A DNA stretch of 64,000 nt from Polaribacter glomeratus (GTDB lineage: Bacteria; Bacteroidota; Bacteroidia; Flavobacteriales; Flavobacteriaceae). How positions within the stretch are numbered: position 1 is the stretch's first letter; each line of letters opens with the position of its first letter. Location of the stretch: assembly GCF_002954665.1 (NCBI RefSeq), contig NZ_MSCM01000002.1, positions 468,767 to 532,766 on the forward strand, read 5' to 3'. Below are positions 58,062-64,000 of this stretch, one piece after another. A model generated the notes under the pieces. The model was not told the DNA's origin. It made no database searches and saw nothing but the letters and a program-made list of their open reading frames with translations. The position numbers and the translations under genes are program-made.

Positions 58062-58964
58062 ATGCTTAAAATAGCATACCATCCTATTTATAAACACGAG
58101 TTGACAGAAGGTCATCGTTTTCCTATGGAAAAATATGACCTTTTACCGCAACAACTACTCTACGAAGGCACTTGTGTAGAAGAAAATTTCTTTGAACCAG
58201 AAATACCCAACAACAAACACTTTTTTACGGTTCATGATTCTGATTATTTTTTTGATTTACTAAACATTACTTTATCACAAAAAGCAGCTAGAAAAATTGG
58301 TTTTCCTTTATCCGAAGTTTTAGTAGAAAGAGAAATGATTATTGCAGATGGCACAATGAAAGCGTCTGAATTTGCGCTAAAAAATGGAATTGCAATGAAT
58401 ATTGCTGGCGGTACGCATCACGCATTTTCTAATCGTGGCGAAGCTTTTTGTATGTTAAACGACCAAGCTATTGGTGCAAAATATTTACAAAATAAAGGTT
58501 TAGTTCATAAAATTCTGATTGTAGATTTAGATGTACATCAAGGAAACGGAACTGCAGAAATTTTTAGAAATGACGCTTCTGTTTTTACCTTCTCGATGCA
58601 CGGAAAAAGCAATTATCCGTTTGTAAAAGAACAATCAGATCTAGATATTGCACTAGAGAATGATACCAAGGACGCTGAATATTTATCAATCTTGAAAAAA
58701 ACCTTACCAAAACTCATCAACCAAGAAAAGCCAGATTTTATTTATTATTTATGTGGAGTTGATGTTATTGAAACTGATAAATTAGGAAAACTTGCTTTAA
58801 CTATAGAAGGTTGTAAAGAACGTGATCGTTTCGTTTTACAAACTTGTTTTGATTATAAAATACCTGTGATGTGCTCTATGGGTGGTGGATATTCTAAAGA
58901 TGTAAATATTATTGTAGATGCACATGCAAATACATTTAGAGTAGCGCAAGAAATTTATTTTTAG
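58062..58964 (+). CDS. Histone deacetylase / AcuC-like family deacetylase
   Basis: 300 residues. The arginase-deacetylase fold motifs are intact: GGTHHAFSNRGEAFC (paired His), VDLDVHQGNGTAE (zinc Asp-His) and CGVDVIETDKLGKL (zinc Asp), plus the N-terminal HRFPMEKY. Bacterial members remove acetyl groups from proteins such as acetyl-CoA synthetase, or from polyamines and other small amides. The substrate is unknown. It is the last gene before the gene-poor zone. Confidence 0.92.
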   Translation: MLKIAYHPIYKHELTEGHRFPMEKYDLLPQQLLYEGTCVEENFFEPEIPNNKHFFTVHDSDYFFDLLNITLSQKAARKIGFPLSEVLVEREMIIADGTMKASEFALKNGIAMNIAGGTHHAFSNRGEAFCMLNDQAIGAKYLQNKGLVHKILIVDLDVHQGNGTAEIFRNDASVFTFSMHGKSNYPFVKEQSDLDIALENDTKDAEYLSILKKTLPKLINQEKPDFIYYLCGVDVIETDKLGKLALTIEGCKERDRFVLQTCFDYKIPVMCSMGGGYSKDVNIIVDAHANTFRVAQEIYF

Positions 58965-59656
58965 TTAACATTAAATCAGCAAGTTAAATTCACATCTCTA
59001 AAATTTCACTCGAATACCCAATTTTAAGTTTATTTTAAGATAGATTTTAGTCACAAAACAATATTTAGCTGTTTAACCGTTTTTGGATTCTTCTTTTTAC
59101 TTATTTGTGCTTGATAACTTCATTGATTTTAAAAAATTAAACACACAGGTTATAAACAATTAATAAAGAGTATCTTGTTTTTTTTAAAATAATTGTAAGA
59201 AGTTTAACTTTGCGGTTTTCTTAACGAAAGAGAGTGTTTTTTTTAAAAATAAAAGCACTTCACAAGATTCTTTAGTATAACGTTTTAAAAGCCAACTTCT
59301 TCCTTGATAAATCTTTATTACAACTACACTGATACATCTAAAAACAAACTTTTTTATGCGGGTTTTTGCCGAGATACTTTCAAATGTATTCGAGGTTAAC
59401 CCAACAAAATACGTAGAGAAATTTTTTAGCAATGCTATATCGATCATAAACGTACTATTTTCATTGAAAAACAAAAAAGGCATTTTTTTCCAACCAAAAT
59501 CATTATTCATTACATCAAAAATATTTTTACTTGCAATTGGTTCGTTAAAATCAATGACTTAATGCTCAGTTAGTTCAGCTTTTTTTGATGTTAAAGTTAT
59601 AATGCTTATTGTTTACCTATTTGAGTTTTAAGAAAAAACCACAAGATTTAGATTTA

Positions 59657-59686
59657 AATAAAATACCTATCTATAGGTATTTTATT
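59657..59686. promoter_or_regulatory. Perfect 14-bp inverted repeat with 2-base centre
   Basis: AATAAAATACCTAT, CT, ATAGGTATTTTATT. As RNA it folds into at least an 11-bp stem. It has no T run beyond its own arm, so it could be a weak terminator of an unrecognised transcript, or an operator. Confidence 0.6.
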
Positions 59687-59938
59687 ATTGCCTTACAGCT
59701 ATTAAATTTGTTGCTTAAAATTGTACTTGTGTGCTATTTATTTTTTCTCTTTTTGTTTTCGTTAACAGTACATTCTTAAAGTACCAAGTAATTTACCAGA
59801 GAAATAGAAGGATTTGGTTATGCAAATGATGGCCGTTGTAATATATGTTTTGATTCATTTTATATTCAAATGTGTTATTTGGCGTTAAAAAAAAGAATTT
59901 AAAAGTATTCAAACATATAGCCTACGTGACTAAAACGA

Positions 59939-59965
59939 GAAGAAGAAGAAGAAGAAGAAGAAGAA
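59939..59965 (+). repeat. (GAA)9 microsatellite upstream of a secreted-protein gene
   Basis: Nine perfect GAA units end 33 bases before the ATG at 59999, in the region expected for promoter or ribosome-site spacing. The same unit occurs as a coding run at 42949. Confidence 0.9.
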
Positions 59966-59998
59966 GCTTGTAGAAATAAGTTCTAAAAACAAATACTT

Positions 59999-60368
59999 AT
60001 GAAAAATCTTATTACCATAGTTCTTATAGCCATGGCTTTTGCATCAAATGCACAAGATAAATTAACTGAATACACGTATGCTATTTATATTTCAGATTCA
60101 TACACTAACATTTGTATAGAAGGAGACAAAGTAGCCTATTTTAATCAAATCATAAAACACACCTTTAAAGAGGACTTTAAAATATTCGATGAAAGAACAG
60201 TTGAAGGCTCTAAATACGCAACCCGTTGGTAAAACAAGATACATATCAATTACAATATAGATCTAGATTATTGTTTTACCGGTACCACAAAACATTGGGG
60301 GGGAAACGTATGATGAAATTGACGAAGAAAGAGATACATGGATGAGATTTAATAAAGAGTGCTACTAA
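59999..60368 (+). pseudogene. Broken small secreted protein
   Basis: ATG 59999 opens 77 codons with a signal peptide (AMAFASNAQ), ending at TAA 60230-60232. The same frame continues past the stop with NKIHINYNIDLDYCFTGTTK into a G7 tract (60297-60303). Removing one G gives WGETYDEIDEERDTWMRF and ends NKECY at TAA 60366-60368. Read together this makes a plausible 122-residue protein with one nonsense change and one slippage frameshift. I do not recognise the family. The short first part may still be made. Confidence 0.6.
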
Positions 60369-60464
60369 TACTAACATTAAACTATAAATTATGAAACTTA
60401 AAAAACTACCTTATTTACTGCTATTTATTATGTCAATTTTTCTTTTCTCTTGTGAAAGTGAGGA
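60348..60464 (+). repeat. 117-bp exact direct repeat, copy A
   Basis: Identical base for base to 61829-61945 (offset 1481). It begins inside the tail codons of the broken gene at 59999, and spans the intergenic leader, ribosome site, ATG (60391) and the signal peptide with lipobox Cys and SESE of the GLUG lipoprotein. Sequence differs immediately on both sides. Confidence 0.95.
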
Positions 60465-61785
60465 TGAAACATCTCAAGAAGTGACTAATAATGATTTACC
60501 CGAGGTCATCGAAATTGACTCTGATGGCGACAAACTCATTGAAATTTACTTCATAGAACAGCTTAACGCTATCAGGTATGACCTTAATGCAGATGGCATT
60601 ACAGACGACCCAAACAATCGAGAGCTGTTTTTGGAAGCATTTCCAACCATTAATGACCCCAATAACACTACAACAACTGGTAATTACCAAGGCTTTGAAT
60701 TAAAAAGAAATTTAGACTTTAAGGATCCTAATAGCTATATGAGCGGAGTAGTTAACACTAACTATACTAGTGGTGAAGGGTGGAAAGCAATGGGTTCGAC
60801 AGTGCGTGGGGCTTATGTTCTCTTTACATCTGAATTTAATGGAAATTCCTTTACCATAGCAAACTTATTTGGCGAAGGATTATTTTCTATAACTGGACGA
60901 TATACTACATTTAAAAATATTGGCTTATTAAATGTTGATGTGACATATGGTGGGGCTTTATCTGCAGGTACTGAGTATAGTATTAGAATTTCAAATTGCT
61001 ATGTAGACGGTGGAATTGTGAGAGGTGCTGGAGGTCTTGTTGGAAGTATTTCTACTGATATGAATGGTAAATCCGTAATTGAAAACTGCTATACGACATG
61101 TGATGTTATTTCATCTGGTAGGGCAGGTGGACTGGTTGGACTATGTACTGGAGATGTAATTAATTGTTATACAACGGGAGACGTAACCTCAACTTCAGAC
61201 GGACAAAGACAATTTCATCTTGCAGGAGGTATTGTTGCATTACTGTTAAGTACTTCTGGACATACCAATAATTATAGTACCACAACAACAATATCGAATA
61301 GTTTTTCTTCTGGAAACGTGACAGGTAAAGTTGCCGGTGGGATTGCCGGTGAGGTTAGCGACCAATCTTCAATACTAAACTCTTATACTTCAGGCGATGT
61401 AAACGGATTAGCGACTAATCTTAGCGAAAGTGAAACTGGAACTATTGCGGGTTATATGGAAGGGACTGATAGTACTTATCTACCAGATAATAGTATTACT
61501 AATTGTTATTCAATAGGAATGAATTTGAATAATCTATATAGTGAGTCTGTTTTTGTTGGAAAATGGCGAGGTATTCCTGCAGTAAAAATAAAAAGTTATT
61601 ACAATACAGAAACTAGCGACACGATAGTTAATAGTGGTAATGATGTTGGGGTATCAACTTCAAATTTACAAAATCCTACTAGTGCAACAGGACTGTTTTC
61701 AAATTGGTCTAGTGCTTGGGATTTTGGAACGTCTAGTGACTATCCAGGATTAACCATAAATGGAGAAGTTTTTAGACCTCAATAG
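60391..61785 (+). CDS. GLUG-repeat lipoprotein
   Basis: 464 residues. Lipoprotein signal with FLFSC (Cys20) and acidic SESEDE tail. After an Asp-rich start (about 45-100) come GLUG-type repeats (about 180-345): AGGLVGSIS, AGGLVGLCTGDV, AGGIVAL and AGGIAGEVS, each with a Cys or Ser-Tyr and T-x-G-D-V strand. This predicts a right-handed beta-helix-like stack. GLUG proteins are often surface adhesins or peptidase-associated. There is no C-terminal secretion domain. Its leader and signal are shared with the gene at 61872 by an exact 117-bp repeat. Confidence 0.85.
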   Translation: MKLKKLPYLLLFIMSIFLFSCESEDETSQEVTNNDLPEVIEIDSDGDKLIEIYFIEQLNAIRYDLNADGITDDPNNRELFLEAFPTINDPNNTTTTGNYQGFELKRNLDFKDPNSYMSGVVNTNYTSGEGWKAMGSTVRGAYVLFTSEFNGNSFTIANLFGEGLFSITGRYTTFKNIGLLNVDVTYGGALSAGTEYSIRISNCYVDGGIVRGAGGLVGSISTDMNGKSVIENCYTTCDVISSGRAGGLVGLCTGDVINCYTTGDVTSTSDGQRQFHLAGGIVALLLSTSGHTNNYSTTTTISNSFSSGNVTGKVAGGIAGEVSDQSSILNSYTSGDVNGLATNLSESETGTIAGYMEGTDSTYLPDNSITNCYSIGMNLNNLYSESVFVGKWRGIPAVKIKSYYNTETSDTIVNSGNDVGVSTSNLQNPTSATGLFSNWSSAWDFGTSSDYPGLTINGEVFRPQ

Positions 61786-61828
61786 AGTGCCATCGATACT
61801 CTTCTTTCTATCGCCGTAACCCTTATTC

Positions 61829-61945
61829 TTTAATAAAGAGTGCTACTAATACTAACATTAAACTATAAATTATGAAACTTAAAAAACTACCTTATTTACT
61901 GCTATTTATTATGTCAATTTTTCTTTTCTCTTGTGAAAGTGAGGA
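61829..61945 (+). repeat. 117-bp exact direct repeat, copy B
   Basis: Exact copy of 60348-60464. It begins in non-coding sequence 43 bases after the GLUG gene stop, yet carries the tail codons of the broken gene found at copy A. It supplies leader, ribosome site and signal peptide to the lipoprotein at 61872. Confidence 0.95.
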
Positions 61946-62546
61946 AGATGACTCTGGCATAATTGATAGTAATGATAATAACACTTCAACCAGTTGGGCA
62001 GACAACTATTGGAAAAAAAGTGGAGAAGAGGTTTATATAGATTTAACATCTGAAACTCCAAAATTTTGCAGCAATGGCAATCCTGTTCCGGGAACCTATT
62101 CAAGCTTAAGATGGGAAAATACTAACATTGCTTTTTTTACTTTGTTCAATGCCGGCGATGAAGTAGAATTTAGGATTCAAAAAAATGGAAATAGTTTAAT
62201 TTTAGCTCCATGGGATGCAGCAGCTCAACAGACTCATAATCCATCTACGTATAGCCTTTCTAATGAATTTCCTTGTGATGGAGGTGGCGGATCCACAACC
62301 GATAATGGTGAAATAGCATTTTATACCAGAAAAGATAATGGTTGTAGCTCAATTAGTATTACCGTTGGAAGTATAACCCAATACTTGCAATATTACTATC
62401 CAGATGGGATCAGCGACTGTACCCAAGGAGAAGTGTTTAGCTTACCTGTTGGTAATCATAGTTTTACTGCTAAATGCAACTCGACCACTTGGAGTGGAAA
62501 TTTCCAAATAACATCTGGCGGTTGCCTAATTTTTGACCTACAATAA
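61872..62546 (+). CDS. Lipoprotein sharing its leader with the GLUG protein
   Basis: 224 residues. The first 24 are identical in DNA to the GLUG lipoprotein (lipobox FLFSC), and then the sequence is unrelated. After an Asp/Asn-rich linker there is a domain with SWADNYWKKSGEEVYIDL (about 45-135). A glycine-rich hinge (CDGGGGSTTD) leads to a Cys-containing C-terminal beta domain (about 145-224, FYTRKDNGCSSISITVG). No family recognised. Likely lipid-anchored on the surface. Confidence 0.82.
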   Translation: MKLKKLPYLLLFIMSIFLFSCESEEDDSGIIDSNDNNTSTSWADNYWKKSGEEVYIDLTSETPKFCSNGNPVPGTYSSLRWENTNIAFFTLFNAGDEVEFRIQKNGNSLILAPWDAAAQQTHNPSTYSLSNEFPCDGGGGSTTDNGEIAFYTRKDNGCSSISITVGSITQYLQYYYPDGISDCTQGEVFSLPVGNHSFTAKCNSTTWSGNFQITSGGCLIFDLQ

Positions 62547-62677
62547 AAAAAGCAAATTATTCAACGAGTTATTTATGAAGCCTGTGCTCTACTTAAAAGT
62601 CATTACTTTTTTCTTACAAAGACGCTATTGACCTAGATAACAACTTTGATTTTTTTTAATATTCTAATAAATCTATC

Positions 62678-63436
62678 ATGAAAACCAAAACACAATGTTT
62701 ATTTCCTTTACTTATTTTAGTATTCATAGGTATCAATTCTACTGGTTACGCACAATGCCCTGAAGAACAAGCAAAAGTTTCTAAATATAGAAAATTAGCG
62801 GATGGTGCAGAATCTTGGGACGTAGCAACACCAGCTTCTCTTTGCAGCAAGTATTTTAAACTCGTGTGTGATGCAAAACAGGATTCTTATAGTGTTGGTA
62901 GTCAAACTCTAAGTAGAGGACAACAGGAAGCGCTGCTTATTGAGGATGAAATTAGAGAAGTTGTAGATAAATATAACGAGACTTCAAACAAGTTATGTGG
63001 AGAATTAAAGCTCGTAACAGCCATATATAAGGACAGTATTGGAGTAAAACAAGAAGATGTAGTAGGCTATTGGGTCGCCAAAGATTACAATGAGTATTAT
63101 GACCAAACCAGCTACCCAGTTTTTGCCTTTTTTAATAGGGGCAATTTCAAAACAAGCCAATCTTCAAGTTTTAAACAAAAATCTTCTTGGAAAAAAACTG
63201 CTCCCAATCAATACCAAATTACTATTTCTGATTTTAGCGAATCTGACAAGACTTGGAGTACACCTAGAACAAATACTTTCTTGATAAATACCCGAACAAA
63301 TACAGCAACCTATTCATTTACCAACTATAAAGGAGAAGAGATATCATCTACTTGGTACTACAAAGGGAAAACATACAGTCACTACAAAAAGAACGAAAAT
63401 GAAATTCTATCCACTGCATCAGTAACCACTAAATAA
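62678..63436 (+). CDS. Secreted protein of unknown function
   Basis: 252 residues with a signal peptide (INSTGYAQ). An N-terminal helical part with two Cys (LCSKYFKLVCDAKQ) precedes a beta-rich C-terminal part (about 125-250, VVGYWVAKDYNEYYDQTSYPV). The shape of the latter recalls lipocalin-like or DUF4488-type domains, but this is weak. It lies 131 bases after the lipoprotein on the same strand and 34 bases before the next gene. Confidence 0.75.
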   Translation: MKTKTQCLFPLLILVFIGINSTGYAQCPEEQAKVSKYRKLADGAESWDVATPASLCSKYFKLVCDAKQDSYSVGSQTLSRGQQEALLIEDEIREVVDKYNETSNKLCGELKLVTAIYKDSIGVKQEDVVGYWVAKDYNEYYDQTSYPVFAFFNRGNFKTSQSSSFKQKSSWKKTAPNQYQITISDFSESDKTWSTPRTNTFLINTRTNTATYSFTNYKGEEISSTWYYKGKTYSHYKKNENEILSTASVTTK

Positions 63437-63470
63437 TAGTCACCCCAACTAATTTTAAAAATTAAAAGAC

Positions 63471-64000
63471 ATGAAAAATATATTAAAAATTTTAACGTTT
63501 CTCATTTTGATTTTTCTCTCAGGGTGTTCCAAAGAGGATAATGATATTTTAGATAATGATCAAGGTTCAACAACCGATACTTCGATTGATAATATTAACG
63601 GTTTATTTGAGTATTATGACGAAGATTTTAACCAAGAAAAAGCGCTGTTTACAATTACAGATAATGAGCTAAAGATTCAATTTGTTGATGGATTCATATC
63701 TGGACAAGCAGAAAAGATAATTATAAATGAAGATCAGTTTATAATTACTTTTTCAATTTCAAATACAAGCGGAAATTATTCTAATTTCAATGGATTATTG
63801 GGCGAGATTGACAACGGACAGTTAGAAATTCTAGACAGTAATAACCAAAGTTTTTTCAAAGGGTACGTTAGGGAGAGCGCAAACGAAGAAGATTTAACCA
63901 AATCCCGTATTGTGGTTAATATATTGGATAACTGTAGAGCAGCAATTACTGTGAATGGCAGTAGTTTAGAAGGAGTGGGAGGCCCTATATATATGTCAGA
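63471..64000 (+). CDS. Lipoprotein of unknown function, 3' end beyond the window
   Basis: ATG 63471, open to the window end (176 full codons). Lipobox FLSGC (Cys19) and a low-complexity acidic linker (KEDNDILDNDQGSTTD) lead to a beta-rich domain with repeated F-x-x-x-G patterns. It is the last of the row of secreted or lipid-anchored genes. No family recognised. Confidence 0.75.
   Translation, partial: MKNILKILTFLILIFLSGCSKEDNDILDNDQGSTTDTSIDNINGLFEYYDEDFNQEKALFTITDNELKIQFVDGFISGQAEKIIINEDQFIITFSISNTSGNYSNFNGLLGEIDNGQLEILDSNNQSFFKGYVRESANEEDLTKSRIVVNILDNCRAAITVNGSSLEGVGGPIYMS

Larger units (their letters stand above)
58965..59998. other. Gene-poor 1-kb stretch, no convincing gene
   Basis: More than 1 kb without a supported gene. 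It contains two overlapping opposite-strand open frames (minus 59184-59510, 108 codons; plus 59356-59562, 68 codons) with biased, unconvincing composition. It also has a perfect palindrome at 59657-59686 and a (GAA)9 tract at 59939-59965. It marks the change from housekeeping genes to the accessory surface-protein zone. Confidence 0.6.

Noticed and set aside
59184..59510. 108-codon minus-strand open frame in the gene-poor stretch
   Set aside because: Composition is Phe, Lys and Ser rich as expected from AT-rich non-coding DNA, there is no domain, and it overlaps another frame of equal quality.
59356..59562. 68-codon plus-strand open frame
   Set aside because: Opposes the frame above, with no signal, family or ribosome site; kept only as part of the unexplained region.
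1..64000. tRNA, rRNA, CRISPR array, transposase or phage genes
   Set aside because: Read for typical tRNA T-loops, spaced repeats, DDE transposase motifs and phage structural genes; none seen by eye. A covariance-model scan would be decisive for RNAs.

Overview
The window is AT-rich chromosomal DNA from a member of the Bacteroidota, almost certainly a marine Flavobacteriaceae of the Polaribacter type. The basis is a SusC/SusD polysaccharide utilization locus under a hybrid two-component sensor, tandem large TonB-dependent receptors with CarboxypepD_reg-like domains, a complete Bat (aerotolerance-type) operon, Bacteroidetes-style promoters (TTG, about 20 bases, TAnnTTTG) and many Bacteroidetes lipoproteins. 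I saw no tRNA, rRNA, CRISPR array, intact insertion sequence or prophage.

Layout. 1-14.1 kb is a small polysaccharide utilization locus: a decayed secreted-protein remnant, a lipoprotein, a hybrid two-component regulator, a 29-codon candidate membrane peptide, SusC, SusD, a GH88 unsaturated uronyl hydrolase and a GH2 glycosidase. The GH2 gene is split by a one-base deletion in a T run. No intact polysaccharide lyase is present to feed the GH88 enzyme. 14.1-18.4 kb is housekeeping: DUF4202, a HupE/UreJ-like membrane protein, and an apparent operon of dCMP deaminase, S41 protease and LpxH-type phosphatase. 18.5-34.0 kb holds four paralogous TonB-dependent receptors on the minus strand. The fourth carries an STN signalling domain and lies behind a FecR-type anti-sigma factor and an ECF sigma factor. 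A GNAT enzyme and a methyltransferase sit between receptors 1 and 2.

34.0-43.1 kb is the Bat operon (moxR, DUF58, a membrane protein, batA, batB, batC, batD, batE, a small Glu-rich protein). Between batA and batB lies the wreck of a four-helix-bundle (S23-type) gene. 43.2-47.8 kb looks like an inorganic-carbon module: SulP transporter with STAS domain, beta-carbonic anhydrase, SbtA-like bicarbonate permease and a divergent LysR regulator. 47.8-59.0 kb is mostly housekeeping and envelope genes: CvpA, SDR, TlpA-like thioredoxin, YraN, a CrtA-like monooxygenase with an apparently leaderless promoter, LD-carboxypeptidase, MetG and a histone-deacetylase-like enzyme.

59.0-64.0 kb is a different, accessory-looking zone. 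It starts with a kilobase lacking a convincing gene, with a perfect palindrome and a GAA microsatellite. A broken small secreted-protein gene follows (in-frame stop plus a G7 tract), then a row of secreted or lipid-anchored proteins. Two of these lipoproteins start with an identical 117-bp segment covering leader, ribosome site and signal peptide. The first copy of that segment begins inside the tail of the broken gene, so the direction of duplication can be read. The most promising unusual items are this shared lipoprotein cassette, the broken GH2 gene, the four-helix-bundle scar in the Bat operon, and the inorganic-carbon module in an apparent heterotroph.
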